From Alphaproteobacteria bacterium (lineage in GTDB: Bacteria > Pseudomonadota > Alphaproteobacteria > Micropepsales > Micropepsaceae), in assembly GCA_023259375.1 (NCBI GenBank), contig JAHFQC010000028.1, positions 1 through 32,453 of the forward strand: a DNA stretch of 32,453 nt, in the 5' to 3' direction. Made by a program: the position numbers and the translations under genes. Below the pieces are notes generated by a model, which was given only the letters and a program-made list of their open reading frames with translations, was not told the origin of the DNA and searched no databases. Every line of letters starts with the position of its first letter. The stretch's first letter is position 1. Below, one piece after another: positions 7,455 to 15,976 of the stretch.

Positions 7455-7877
7455 ATGCGCCCTGCCGACAACAAACTGATTGCCCTCTTGCGTGCCAATG
7501 CGCGCGAGCCGACCGCCTCGTTGGCCCGCAAACTCGGCTTGGCGCGCTCCACCGTACAGGATCGCATCGCCCGGCTCGAACGCGAAGGCGCCATCAAAGG
7601 CTATACGGTCAAACTGGCCGAAGAGGACAGCCGGCACCTCAAAGCCGTGGTGATGATCTCGACCGATCCCAAATGGGGCGCGCGGGTCGAAGCCGAACTG
7701 AAGAAAATGCCAAACGTGCGCTCGCTCGCCGCCGTCTCCGGTGCCTCAGACTTGATCGCAGCGGTCGAAGCCGAAACCGCCGCCAAACTCGACACCGCCC
7801 TCGACCACATCGGCCGCATCGCCGGTGTCGCCCGCACGGTGTCGAGCATCATTCTCTCCGAGAAGTTTTCCCGGTAG
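7455..7877 (+). CDS. Lrp/AsnC-family transcriptional regulator
   Basis: A 140-residue protein from ATG 7455, the start that gives the usual family length; in-frame alternatives exist at 7407 and further up. Residues 1-55 form the winged helix-turn-helix (NKLIALLRANAREPTASLARKLGLARSTVQDRIARLEREG), and the rest is the RAM ligand-binding domain, a ferredoxin-like fold that assembles dimers into octamers and binds amino acids. It is divergent from the two-gene lysine-type operon, so it most likely senses lysine or a product and controls those genes and itself; that is inference from position. It converges on the cupin gene with a 9-base gap. Confidence 0.88.
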   Translation: MRPADNKLIALLRANAREPTASLARKLGLARSTVQDRIARLEREGAIKGYTVKLAEEDSRHLKAVVMISTDPKWGARVEAELKKMPNVRSLAAVSGASDLIAAVEAETAAKLDTALDHIGRIAGVARTVSSIILSEKFSR

Positions 7878-7886
7878 CGAAGGCTA

Positions 7887-8882
7887 TCACCCACCTCGCA
7901 GCAGATGCATCACCCAGGCGCGAATGCGGCCGTAATTATCGGGCTTCAGCGGGCCCAGGATGCCGTGCTTGTCGGGCGGCAGATGGCGCAAGGGATGGCC
8001 GTCGGGGCGGAAGACGTAGTGCTCGAAATACGCTTTCCAGGCGGCACGCTCGGCGGCGGGGCGTTCGGCGATGGTGATCATGGCGAGCAGCAGCGCCGTG
8101 TAAGGCGCGTCAGGGCCACTGCGAAATCCGTCCCACCAGTAATTGACGAGGCCGTTGAACGGTGCCGTGGCTTCGATGCCGTGCCACCACAGCTTGGGTA
8201 GATAGAGCGCATCGCCCGGTTCGAGCTCCGCCACCAGCGCACTGTCGCGCACGTCTTCGAACAGAGGATAGCGGGCCGGATCAGGCAGCGACGAAGCGGC
8301 GAGGCTCACCGGCTGGCCGGCCATGGTGTGATCGATCGGACCGACATAAAGCTTGCCCGTCGCCTCGGGCGGATAAAGCGTGAAGCGGCGGCGCCCGGCG
8401 ACGACGCAGGCGATATTGTCCATCGCGTCGTAATGCACCGCGACGTTCGAGGCATTGCCGAGCCACAGACGCGCACTAGCGGACGGCGGCGCCAGCGGCA
8501 TGGCGTTCTCGTGCGCGAAGCCGGGCAGGTATTCGTCGACGGGCAGCGAGCCGGCATAAACGGACGGCGCGCCCGGCACGTTCATGCCATCGAGAATGGC
8601 GCCAAGCGCGTCGGCGAAACGCAGCGTGCGGCGTTCGAAATTGAAGTCGGTCAGGCTTTCGTCATAGTAGTATTTGCCGGCGATTTCCGGCGGTCCGAAG
8701 AACGCATCCAAAGTGCGGCCGACGTCAAACCGAACCAGATAGTCGCGCACGGCTTGCGGTGAACGCATTTCGACCAGCGGCCAGTGCGCCAGAAGGTTGC
8801 GCAACACGACCGGCCGGCAGACCTGGGTGATCCGGCTGAATTGTTCCGGCGTACAGCCTTGCTGTTCGGCAATCGCCGCCAT
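7887..8882 (-). CDS. Cupin_8 / JmjC-like Fe(II)/2-oxoglutarate oxygenase
   Basis: A 331-residue protein from ATG 8882. The facial triad is visible: His150 and Asp152 in VHYDAMDN and His234 in KLWWHGIEA, with RRRFTLYPP and EPGDALYLP as the strands around it; this is the cupin_8 layout shared with the asparagine hydroxylase FIH. The family hydroxylates side chains of proteins or small molecules using iron and 2-oxoglutarate; the substrate here is unknown. The start overlaps the SapC stop by one base (TGATG), so it is translated as the third member of a halogenase-SapC-cupin operon. This trio recurs next to TonB receptors in related bacteria. Confidence 0.87.
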   Translation of the reverse strand: MAAIAEQQGCTPEQFSRITQVCRPVVLRNLLAHWPLVEMRSPQAVRDYLVRFDVGRTLDAFFGPPEIAGKYYYDESLTDFNFERRTLRFADALGAILDGMNVPGAPSVYAGSLPVDEYLPGFAHENAMPLAPPSASARLWLGNASNVAVHYDAMDNIACVVAGRRRFTLYPPEATGKLYVGPIDHTMAGQPVSLAASSLPDPARYPLFEDVRDSALVAELEPGDALYLPKLWWHGIEATAPFNGLVNYWWDGFRSGPDAPYTALLLAMITIAERPAAERAAWKAYFEHYVFRPDGHPLRHLPPDKHGILGPLKPDNYGRIRAWVMHLLRGG

Positions 8883-9568
8883 CAGCCGAACGCCGCCCGC
8901 CCGCGCTCGACCAGTGCCGCATTCTTGCGCTCGGCCAGCACCGAAACCTGCTTCAGCGATGCCAGCATCATGTAGCAGAGCTCGAGATAACCGCGGCGGA
9001 ACAACATCAACGCATCGGCATCGCTGATCCGCAGAAGAGCGTCGCGATTGACGGTATAAAGCCCTTCCAAGGTGCGCTCGCTGCCGTCATCGAAACCGAG
9101 ATTGATGTCGACCGGCGCGATGAGGTTCAGCCGCATCAACTCGCCAAGGAACGCTTTGGTCTGCTCGATCCCTGGTACCAGGTCGCGGAACAGCGACATG
9201 ATCGACGTGAGATAGGCCGTGGGCTCGCCGGCTTCGGAAAACAGGGGCTCGCCGCCGCCCACCGCCGGATGATCGAGATCGATCGCGATATCGCTGCCGG
9301 AGGTGAAGAACGGCCCGCGTTGGACATTGAGCGGACGATAGAGGCCGCTGACGCCGGCGAACAGGTTCTCGCTTTGATCGATGCCCAGCATGACGCCGCA
9401 ATAGAACGCGCCGGTTTCGCTGTCCTTCGAGATCAGAATGGGATAATGGGCGACAAGATGGGCGAACTCGCCAACCACAACGGCGACGAAATTGCGCGGC
9501 GCCGCAAAGGCCGGCTGAACGCGCAGCGTGCGATGGGTCTGCCGGTTGAGAATCGCAATGTTGGCCAT
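8882..9568 (-). CDS. SapC family protein
   Basis: A 228-residue soluble protein from ATG 9568. It begins like SapC proteins (NRQTHRTLRVQPAFAAPRNFVAVVVGEFAHLVAHYPILISKD, here split by function: a beta start followed by the conserved HYPI motif) and contains GSDIAIDLDHPAV and GLYTVNRDALLRISD, both typical of the family. SapC was named from a Campylobacter surface-layer locus, but its biochemical role is not known. The start overlaps the halogenase stop by one base (TAATG) and its own stop overlaps the next start, so production is tightly coupled to both neighbours. No signal peptide is seen, so it acts in the cytoplasm or is exported with help. Confidence 0.88.
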   Translation of the reverse strand: MANIAILNRQTHRTLRVQPAFAAPRNFVAVVVGEFAHLVAHYPILISKDSETGAFYCGVMLGIDQSENLFAGVSGLYRPLNVQRGPFFTSGSDIAIDLDHPAVGGGEPLFSEAGEPTAYLTSIMSLFRDLVPGIEQTKAFLGELMRLNLIAPVDINLGFDDGSERTLEGLYTVNRDALLRISDADALMLFRRGYLELCYMMLASLKQVSVLAERKNAALVERGRAAFG

Positions 9569-11112
9569 TAGATCGCCTGCAACCCGTGGGTATGGATTTT
9601 CGTCACCAATTCGCGGTTCTTGGGCATCTGCGCCTTCAACCGCTGGGTCGCCATCGCGTTATCGCGCATCAAGCGATCGGCCAAACCGCTGGTGGCTGCA
9701 ATGTCGTCGGGATCGACATCGGTCTTGAAGCCCATGCCGTAGAGCACGTACTGGTAGGACGCCGCCGGAAAGACTTCCTCCAACCGGTCGAACTCGTCGA
9801 GGAACCACGGCGCCCGCGTCTTCCACAGCTTGAGCAGATTCTGCAGGCGCTCCGGAATGCTCGCCGGATCGACATTGTCGATCCAGAACTGGGAATCGGT
9901 GCGCTTGGTCAAGCAATAGTGCAGCTTGAGAAAATCGATGATGCGGCCCCAGCGATAGGTCGTGACCTCGTTGAAGCGGGCGGCGACGATATCCATGACC
10001 TCGCGCGTCGCCGGCATCTGTTCGGCGATCAGTTTGGCCGAAAGTTCGCCCAGCACGATAGCGGAGGACTCGAGCGGCTCCAGGAAGCCGGCCGCCAATC
10101 CCACCGCGACGACATTATTTTTCCAGAAGATCTCGCGATGACCTGAGCGGATCGGAATTTTGCGCACCGTGAGCGTGCGGATCGGCGGCCCGACATAACG
10201 GGCCAGCGTTTCGTAAGCCTCGTCGGCATCGGTGTGGCGGCTGGAATAGACGTAGCCGATGCCGCGGCGGGTCGGCAGGCCGATGTCCCAGATCCATCCG
10301 GCTGTCTGGGCCGTGGCGTTGGTGTGAGAGGCCATCGGCGCATCCGGTGTCGGATAAGGCACCTGCACCGCCAGCGCGGTGTCGCAGAACAAAACGTCAT
10401 TGCACGGCTTGAAGCCGACGCCCAGCGTTTTGCCGAGAAGCAGCGAGGCAAAGCCCGTGCAGTCGACAAACAGGTCGCCGGTGATCGTGCCGGCCTGCTT
10501 GGTGTCGAGACTCACGACATCGCCATTCTCGCCCTGATGCACGGCAACGACATCGGCGGGCACATGGCGCACGCCGAGTTTGGCGGTCGCGTGGCGTTGC
10601 ACGAAAGGAGCAAACTTGCCGGCGTCGAGGTGGTAGGCGTAATTGGCAGCACCGCGGAACTCCGCCGTGGTGATGGCCTTAGGTGCAAGCCCCTCGTCGC
10701 ACAGCGCGCCTTGCGGGCACACCGCATCGCAGAACGACACGCCGCCTTCGTGCGCCAGCCAATGCGGCACCATATTGACGTCGGCGAAACCCTTGGGCAG
10801 TTCGAGCGGATGGTAGTAGGCGTCATTGTCGGCGCCCGTCGTCCAGCGCGCGAAGCGGCCACCCTGCTTGAAGGCGGCATCGCATTCGCGGAAGAAATCG
10901 GTTTCGGATACGCCGATTTTTTCGAGCGTCGAGCGGATGGTCGGCCACGTGCCTTCGCCGACCCCGATGATCGGCACGTTCGGCGATTCCACCAGCGTGA
11001 CCGAGAAGGAACCCTTCTTGATGCGTCCCTGGTGGCGCGCGGCGATGACGGCGGCCGTCAGCCAGCCGGCGGTACCGCCGCCGACGATCACGATGTTGCG
11101 AACTTGGTGCAT
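9568..11112 (-). CDS. Flavin-dependent tryptophan-halogenase-like protein
   Basis: A 514-residue protein from ATG 11112, preceded by AAGGGGCGG. The FAD-binding GGGTAGW motif is at residues 11-17 and the second flavin motif GVGEGTWP at 50-57. Lys82 in AAFKQGGRF aligns with catalytic Lys79 of PrnA, which relays hypochlorous acid to the substrate. WIWDI at 273-277 corresponds to the WxWxI signature, and FLEPLESSAI (344-352) to the conserved segment with the active-site glutamate. So the halogenation machinery looks intact. No tryptophan-derived antibiotic genes are nearby; instead it heads an operon with SapC and a cupin beside a TonB receptor, an arrangement associated with nutrient uptake. Its true substrate and even halogenase activity are unproven. 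Confidence 0.9.
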   Translation of the reverse strand: MHQVRNIVIVGGGTAGWLTAAVIAARHQGRIKKGSFSVTLVESPNVPIIGVGEGTWPTIRSTLEKIGVSETDFFRECDAAFKQGGRFARWTTGADNDAYYHPLELPKGFADVNMVPHWLAHEGGVSFCDAVCPQGALCDEGLAPKAITTAEFRGAANYAYHLDAGKFAPFVQRHATAKLGVRHVPADVVAVHQGENGDVVSLDTKQAGTITGDLFVDCTGFASLLLGKTLGVGFKPCNDVLFCDTALAVQVPYPTPDAPMASHTNATAQTAGWIWDIGLPTRRGIGYVYSSRHTDADEAYETLARYVGPPIRTLTVRKIPIRSGHREIFWKNNVVAVGLAAGFLEPLESSAIVLGELSAKLIAEQMPATREVMDIVAARFNEVTTYRWGRIIDFLKLHYCLTKRTDSQFWIDNVDPASIPERLQNLLKLWKTRAPWFLDEFDRLEEVFPAASYQYVLYGMGFKTDVDPDDIAATSGLADRLMRDNAMATQRLKAQMPKNRELVTKIHTHGLQAI

Positions 11113-11147
11113 CGGCCCGCCCCTTAATTCCCCCCGATCATGTCCGG

Positions 11148-11181
11148 AAAACGAAGGGCCGCCAAGTGGGGACGGCCCTTC
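11148..11181 (-). terminator. Rho-independent terminator of the TonB-receptor gene
   Basis: On the minus strand GAAGGGCCG pairs with CGGCCCTTC across an 11-base loop and is followed by GTTTTCC. It begins 19 bases after the receptor stop codon and lies before the halogenase operon, so the receptor is mostly transcribed on its own. Confidence 0.85.
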
Positions 11182-11199
11182 CGCAACAGTCGTGATAAC

Positions 11200-14100
11200 T
11201 TACAGTTTGAAATGGACGCCGGTGATGAACTTGCGGCCGTAGTCCACCACATCGAGAACCTGGTTCGAGTAGCGGCCATGGGTCGAGTAGGTCGCATCCG
11301 TCAGGTTCTGGACTGACAAGAACACGGTGAGTTGGTCCGAGATATCGTAGCTGGTCGAGAAGTCCAGGTTCCAGCTGGTGTTCACGAACGTCGGCTCCGT
11401 GCCGAACGACGAACCGTTCTGAATCTGACCGAAATGGTCCAACACGGTGTCCTGCCAGTTGGCGGCCAAGCGGGCCTGGAAGCCATCCTTGTCGTAGAAC
11501 ACCATGATGTTCGCCGAATCCGCCAAGCCCGGCATCGCGAAACCGCTGACGGTGCGATCGAGCGGGTCGTAGGGCTTGTCGGTGCCGACAACAGTGCCGT
11601 TGACCAGGAAACCGAAGCCGGTATCACCAAACACGTACTGCCAAGCCACTTCGATGCCGTACACGTTGGCCGTCGGGCCGTTGGACGGCTGCGTGATCGT
11701 GTACGGCACGTCCACACCGGTGATCGGCGTCGGGTAGAGGACCTTGGTTACCGGGTCGCCAACCAGAGTGCCGATGTTGCCAAAGTCCCCGCCTCGCGAC
11801 GATTGGATAACGAAGTTGGAGACCGACTTCAGGAAGGTATCGAACGAGATGTAGGAGTTCGGCGCATAATACCATTGCGCGCCAACATCCAGGTTGTCCG
11901 AGACGAACGGCAGCAGATCGGGGTTGCCGCCGGTTACCGTCACGGCACCAACACGTCCGCCGACGCTTGTCACCGGATTGAGGTTGGCAATCGGCGGGCG
12001 CGTCAAGGTGCGCGACGCATTAAAGCGCAGATCCAAGGTGTCGGTGACCGACAAGGTCATATCGAGGTTCGGCAGCAGGTACTGATAGCTGTGATCCTCG
12101 GAGACGGGCAGGAGCTGCTGACCGTTCACGGTCAAGTATTGGATATCCCACGCGGTCAAGTCTGTGTTGAACTGCGTGAATCCTTGCACGGTCCGACCCA
12201 GGCCCGTCACGTGTTCCTGGGTGATGTCATAACGCGTTCCGACATTGACCTTCAGGGGCATCGAAGCGAGCGTGGTCTTGAAGGTCGCCTCAATGAAGCC
12301 CGAGTAGGTCTTTTCTTCCGTGACGTGGTGGCTGCTCGGATTGAACGCCACCTGATAGGTGCCCGAGAACGGACGGCCTGCATCGCCGGATCCGTTCGGC
12401 GCGCAGCAGGCGAAGTTCGCGCCAGCACCGTTCAGAGCGTTCAGGTAATTGATCGTCGGCCACGGATCATACATCAGGATGTTGGTCGGCAGATTCGCCG
12501 AACCGCTCCATCCATTGATGAAATCACCGGTGTTGAACGACTTGGAGAACAGATTCTGCGGCAGTGCCACACCGTTCGGCGGAGCATTGCCCGAAGCCGG
12601 GCCGTAACCGGCATAGGCCTGCCAGTTCGAGTTTTGGAAGCTGTCCCAGCTATCCTGGTTCAGATGCTCAGCCACATATTGGAAGCCGGCCCTCATCGAC
12701 AGTGCGTCGCTGTCGACCCATTCGCCCAAGATTTTCGCCTGATTGATCGTGTCAAGCGCCCAGCCCTGGGTCAGCGGCAGCACGTGCGAACCGATGATCC
12801 CATTGTTGATGAACTGGGACTTGTCGTTGTTCGGGCCGTAGGCCGTGGGATAGGGGATGCCGTGGCCATCGGGTACGGCGATACCAAGGATGGAGTTACA
12901 GTTGCCACCCGGTCCCGTCGAAGTGAGCGGCCCCGTAGTCACATTGACGGCGCACCCCGCGTTGGCGTTGCCGTAACCGACGTCCATGTCGGCGCCGATC
13001 ACGTGTCCGGGGTTCGACCAACCGTCGGCGTGGTCATAGTCCACGGTAACGGTGAACTTGTCATTGACGTTCCAGACGACGTTCGCGCCATAGTCGTTGA
13101 ACTGCAGGATCTGCGGATTGTACTGACCCTGGAAGTCGGTCGGCGTCTGCTGCTGGAAGTTGACGATCGTGCCGTTCTTATCGATCTGCACATTCGACAG
13201 CGAACCGTTGTTGAACCAGACGCTGTAGCCGTATTGCGCCTGATGCTGGTTCGCGCGTGAGAAATTGTCGTTCAGCGTGATCTGAAGGTTGTCCATCGGA
13301 CGCCACTGCAGCACGATGCGGCCCTGGATACGCTCGTTATTCTGAACTTCGCGGTAGATGCCGTAGTCCTGAATGAACCACACCGGCTGGCCGAGTGGCG
13401 GAGGCGTACCGGCGAACTGCGACTGCCAGAAGTTCGAGTGGCTGGAATCGGTGGCCGGATCGACCACCGTCTTGCCTTCCCAGCCTTGGATATTGACGTG
13501 GTTCATACGCGTGTCGACTTGCGTATAGGTTCCGGCGAGAAGGATGCCGAACGTGTCGTTGGCAAACGTGTCGCTCAGCACGAACGAACCGTTGGGAGTC
13601 CACGTGCCGCGTTCCGGCGATATATTGCCCGAGAACGAACCCGCCACTTCCAAACCGGGATGATCGAACGGCTTCGGCAGCTTTACATTGATGGTCGCAC
13701 CAATGGCACCGGCCGACAGTGTGGCGTCTGGCGTCTTGAGCACAGCGATCTGACCGACGAAGTCGGAACCGACCGAGGAGAAGTCGAAGGCGCGATTGGC
13801 CGTGCCCGAGGCCACAGCGCGACCGTCGAACAAGGTCTCGTTGAAGGTCGGACCGAAGCCGCGCACCGTGATCGAGTTGGCTTCACCGTTCGAGGTCGTG
13901 CCGCCCGTGCCGCCCGAAGCGGTGCCGCGACCGCGGCTGACGGTGATGCCCGGAATACGCATCATGGCTTGCGCCAGATTGGTATCCGGGAACTTGCCGA
14001 TGTCTTCCGCGCTAATGGCGTCAACGACGCCCGCGGATTCGCGCTTGATATCCAAAGAGCGCTGCAGCGAACCGCGGATGCCGGTCACCACCACCACTTC

Positions 14101-14214
14101 GCTCGCGGTTTGATCCTGTGCCGCTGCCGGCAGCGGCAGCAACGCCGCCGCACACGCACCGCCCAGCAGGCTGGCCCTAATCCACGCCACCGAATGAGTA
14201 CGATTCCAGTTCAT
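11200..14214 (-). CDS. TonB-dependent outer-membrane receptor
   Basis: A 1004-residue protein from ATG 14214 with a strong ribosome-binding site (CAGGAGGGA). Residues 1-32 are a signal peptide ending PAAA. The N-terminal plug follows: a TonB-box-like EVVVVTG, then ISAEDIGKFPDTNLAQAM, RIPGITVSRG and ITVRGFGP, typical of the large Xanthomonas/Caulobacter receptor family. The remainder is the beta barrel of alternating aromatic-rich strands (LRFNASRTLTRP, QLTVFLSVQNLTDATYS) ending GVHFKL. Cys pairs occur in long extracellular loops. Energised by TonB-ExbBD, such receptors import bulky substrates, often glycans in this family. The ligand is unknown; the halogenase/SapC/cupin operon downstream is the main clue. 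Confidence 0.93.
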   Translation of the reverse strand: MNWNRTHSVAWIRASLLGGACAAALLPLPAAAQDQTASEVVVVTGIRGSLQRSLDIKRESAGVVDAISAEDIGKFPDTNLAQAMMRIPGITVSRGRGTASGGTGGTTSNGEANSITVRGFGPTFNETLFDGRAVASGTANRAFDFSSVGSDFVGQIAVLKTPDATLSAGAIGATINVKLPKPFDHPGLEVAGSFSGNISPERGTWTPNGSFVLSDTFANDTFGILLAGTYTQVDTRMNHVNIQGWEGKTVVDPATDSSHSNFWQSQFAGTPPPLGQPVWFIQDYGIYREVQNNERIQGRIVLQWRPMDNLQITLNDNFSRANQHQAQYGYSVWFNNGSLSNVQIDKNGTIVNFQQQTPTDFQGQYNPQILQFNDYGANVVWNVNDKFTVTVDYDHADGWSNPGHVIGADMDVGYGNANAGCAVNVTTGPLTSTGPGGNCNSILGIAVPDGHGIPYPTAYGPNNDKSQFINNGIIGSHVLPLTQGWALDTINQAKILGEWVDSDALSMRAGFQYVAEHLNQDSWDSFQNSNWQAYAGYGPASGNAPPNGVALPQNLFSKSFNTGDFINGWSGSANLPTNILMYDPWPTINYLNALNGAGANFACCAPNGSGDAGRPFSGTYQVAFNPSSHHVTEEKTYSGFIEATFKTTLASMPLKVNVGTRYDITQEHVTGLGRTVQGFTQFNTDLTAWDIQYLTVNGQQLLPVSEDHSYQYLLPNLDMTLSVTDTLDLRFNASRTLTRPPIANLNPVTSVGGRVGAVTVTGGNPDLLPFVSDNLDVGAQWYYAPNSYISFDTFLKSVSNFVIQSSRGGDFGNIGTLVGDPVTKVLYPTPITGVDVPYTITQPSNGPTANVYGIEVAWQYVFGDTGFGFLVNGTVVGTDKPYDPLDRTVSGFAMPGLADSANIMVFYDKDGFQARLAANWQDTVLDHFGQIQNGSSFGTEPTFVNTSWNLDFSTSYDISDQLTVFLSVQNLTDATYSTHGRYSNQVLDVVDYGRKFITGVHFKL

Positions 14215-14669
14215 TCTTTATCCCTCCTGCTTGGCCTTAACAGCGGCCAATTGTTTTAAATCGCACTAAGCTGCAGTCGCATTTATGAGTTGCGGGAGCC
14301 GCAACCCTGATCAATGGGAGGATGACTTTCCCCGTCTACATTTCCTCGTCGAGGAGATTGGCCGTAAGCGCTATCTCCCACTATTTTCGTTGAGAACGCT
14401 AACAAACCAAGCGTGGGTGTTCCAGCGATTGCAACGTATTCTCAATTCAAAATTGATGGAATTAGCGCGGGTCGTTGCAGAATTGCCGCAAATTTCGCTG
14501 GGGAAACAATGCGTTAGGTGACGCCTGCGTCGGAAAGCGTTTACCGCACCCGACACAGCGAGGCGGGGCGACAGCGTTCCACGGAGATATTGAGATCAGC
14601 CAACATAGCCGAGGCGGTTCGTCTGCCTTAGCCGAAAGGCTCTAAAAACCAGTCCCTTGAGCGGGAGAC
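14215..14669. other. AT-richer intergenic region upstream of the TonB receptor
   Basis: About 455 bases without a gene I can support. Next to the receptor start are an inverted repeat (14231-14250) and an imperfect TAAATCGCA/TCGCATTTA pair (about 14258-14284). Further out is TCAATT-CAA-AATTGA (14442-14456). A 78-codon plus-strand frame (14285-14521) has no ribosome-binding site and lacks the strong third-position GC of neighbouring genes. The far end carries the tRNA terminator. The region probably contains the receptor promoter and operators. Confidence 0.5.
14231..14250 (-). promoter_or_regulatory. Inverted repeat in the receptor leader
   Basis: TTGGCC and GGCCAA, perfect 6-base arms with an 8-base spacer, end just upstream of the AGGAGGG ribosome-binding site. 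It could be a repressor site or a small leader hairpin that affects translation. Function not shown. Confidence 0.35.
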
Positions 14670-14672
14670 TGG
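14644..14672 (-). terminator. Rho-independent terminator of the tRNA gene
   Basis: On the minus strand CCAGTC(T)CCC pairs with GGG(A)CTGG across GCTCAA and is followed by TTTTTAG. The stem begins within the tRNA CCA end, so termination occurs immediately after the tRNA. Confidence 0.85.
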
Positions 14673-14744
14673 TAGCAGCGGAGGGATTTGAACCCCCGAC
14701 CAAGGGATTATGATTCCCCTGCTCTACCGCTGAGCTACGCTGCC
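14670..14744 (-). tRNA. tRNA-Met (anticodon CAT)
   Basis: 75 bases including an encoded CCA. The cloverleaf folds as acceptor GGCAGCG/CGCTGCT (first pair G-U), D arm GCTC-AGCGGTA-GAGC, anticodon arm GGGGA-ATCATAA-TCCCT with anticodon CAT, and T arm GGGGG-TTCAAAT-CCCTC. The absence of initiator features makes elongator Met the best call; a CAT tRNA modified by TilS to read AUA (Ile2) cannot be fully excluded by eye. Confidence 0.9.
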
Positions 14745-14755
14745 ACGGAGGCGCG

Positions 14756-14784
14756 GGTGTAGGGGGACACTGAAACGCTGTCAA
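14756..14784 (-). promoter_or_regulatory. Sigma-70-type promoter for the tRNA
   Basis: Minus strand: perfect -35 TTGACA (14784-14779), 17-base spacer, then TACACC (14761-14756) as a poor -10. The tRNA begins 11 bases further on, which fits the expected transcription start. Confidence 0.55.
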
Positions 14785-14833
14785 GAAGCTGCTTGCCGCT
14801 CAGGCACCGAGGCGCAGAAAGCCGCAACCAGGC

Positions 14834-15928
14834 TCAGGATTTGGCAATCCAGCCGCCGCCGAGAACGCGAGTGCCCTGGTAGAAGACGCAGGCCTGACCG
14901 GGGGCAACAGCCTCTTCCGGCTCGACCAATTCCACTTCGGCGCCGGTGGAAGTCGGCGTCACCCGGGCGGCGACCGGAGCCCGCATCGAGCGGACTTTGA
15001 CGACGCAATCGCGGGCCAGATCCGGATCCGCCAGCCAGTTGACGTCCTTCAGAACGATGCGGCGGGATTGCAACGCTTCGCGCGGACCAACCACAACCCG
15101 GGCGTGCTCGGCATCGAGGGCAAGCACGAACAGCGGCGCCTCATTCCCCGAAAGACCGAGACCCTTTCTCTGGCCGATGGTGAAATTGATGACGCCGTCG
15201 TGATGGCCGACAACGCGTCCCGCGGTATCGACGATCTCGCCGGGACGAATGGCTTCCGGCTGCAGGCGCTTGACCACATCGGCGTAGCCGCCGGTCACAA
15301 AACAGATGTCCTGGCTGTCGGGCTTCTTGGCATTGACGAGGCCGAGTTCGGCCGCGATCTCGCGCACTTTGGGTTTGCTCATGCCGCCAAGCGGAAAACG
15401 CAGGTACTCAAGCTGTTCACGCGTGGTCGCGAACAGGAAATAGCTTTGATCGCGCGCCGGATCGACGCCGGCATGCAGCTCGGCGCCGTCAGCGCCTTCG
15501 ATCCGCTGCACATAATGGCCGGTGGCAAGCGCATCGGCGCCGAGATCGCGCGCACTGGCCATCAGATCGCCGAACTTGATGCGCTCGTTGCAGCGAACGC
15601 AGGGGATCGGCGTTTCGCCCTGGGCGTAACCGGCGGCAAAATCGTCGATCACCGCAGCGCGAAAACGCTCTTCGTAATCGAGCACGTAATGGGCGATGCC
15701 GAGCTTATCGGCCACGCGGCGGGCATCGTAGATGTCCTTGCCGGCGCAGCAGGCGCCCTTGCGGTCGGCCTGGCCGGAATAGAGCTGCAAGGTGACGCCG
15801 ATGACTTCATAGCCTTCGCGCTGGAGCAGCGCGGCGGTGACCGAAGAATCGACACCGCCCGACATCGCGGCAACAATTCGCTTGATCGGCCGCTTGACCG
15901 GCTTGAGCGCGGGGGAATGAGGCATCAT
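14834..15928 (-). CDS. mnmA: tRNA-specific 2-thiouridylase MnmA
   Basis: A 364-residue protein; ATG 15928 and ATG 15925 are adjacent possible starts. The ATP pyrophosphatase PP-loop is SGGVDSS (23-29). The two catalytic cysteines are Cys113 in [12 protein letters not shown] and Cys209 in [25 protein letters not shown] is the central domain signature. MnmA activates U34 of the tRNAs for Lys, Glu and Gln with ATP and replaces its oxygen with sulfur delivered through a persulfide relay. Located between flgL and a tRNA gene; 48 bases separate it from flgL on the same strand, so it may receive flagellar transcription, but it is a housekeeping gene. A perfect palindrome CTCGCCGCGGCGAG (15945-15958) lies in that gap. 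Confidence 0.96.
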   Translation of the reverse strand: MMPHSPALKPVKRPIKRIVAAMSGGVDSSVTAALLQREGYEVIGVTLQLYSGQADRKGACCAGKDIYDARRVADKLGIAHYVLDYEERFRAAVIDDFAAGYAQGETPIPCVRCNERIKFGDLMASARDLGADALATGHYVQRIEGADGAELHAGVDPARDQSYFLFATTREQLEYLRFPLGGMSKPKVREIAAELGLVNAKKPDSQDICFVTGGYADVVKRLQPEAIRPGEIVDTAGRVVGHHDGVINFTIGQRKGLGLSGNEAPLFVLALDAEHARVVVGPREALQSRRIVLKDVNWLADPDLARDCVVKVRSMRAPVAARVTPTSTGAEVELVEPEEAVAPGQACVFYQGTRVLGGGWIAKS

Positions 15929-15976
15929 GGCGGCGTCTTATCGGCTCGCCGCGGCGAGAGCAAGATCGGCGTTTCC

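Noticed and set aside
11332..13260. 642-codon open frame antisense to the TonB receptor
   Set aside because: GC-rich third positions create long antisense frames. The receptor strand has a signal peptide, plug and barrel motifs and a ribosome-binding site; the antisense frame has none. The same applies to 16897-18852, 20129-21700, 24179-25822 and 29971-32052.
14285..14521. 78-codon plus-strand frame upstream of the TonB receptor
   Set aside because: No ribosome-binding site, no recognisable motif, and third-position base use unlike the real genes nearby.
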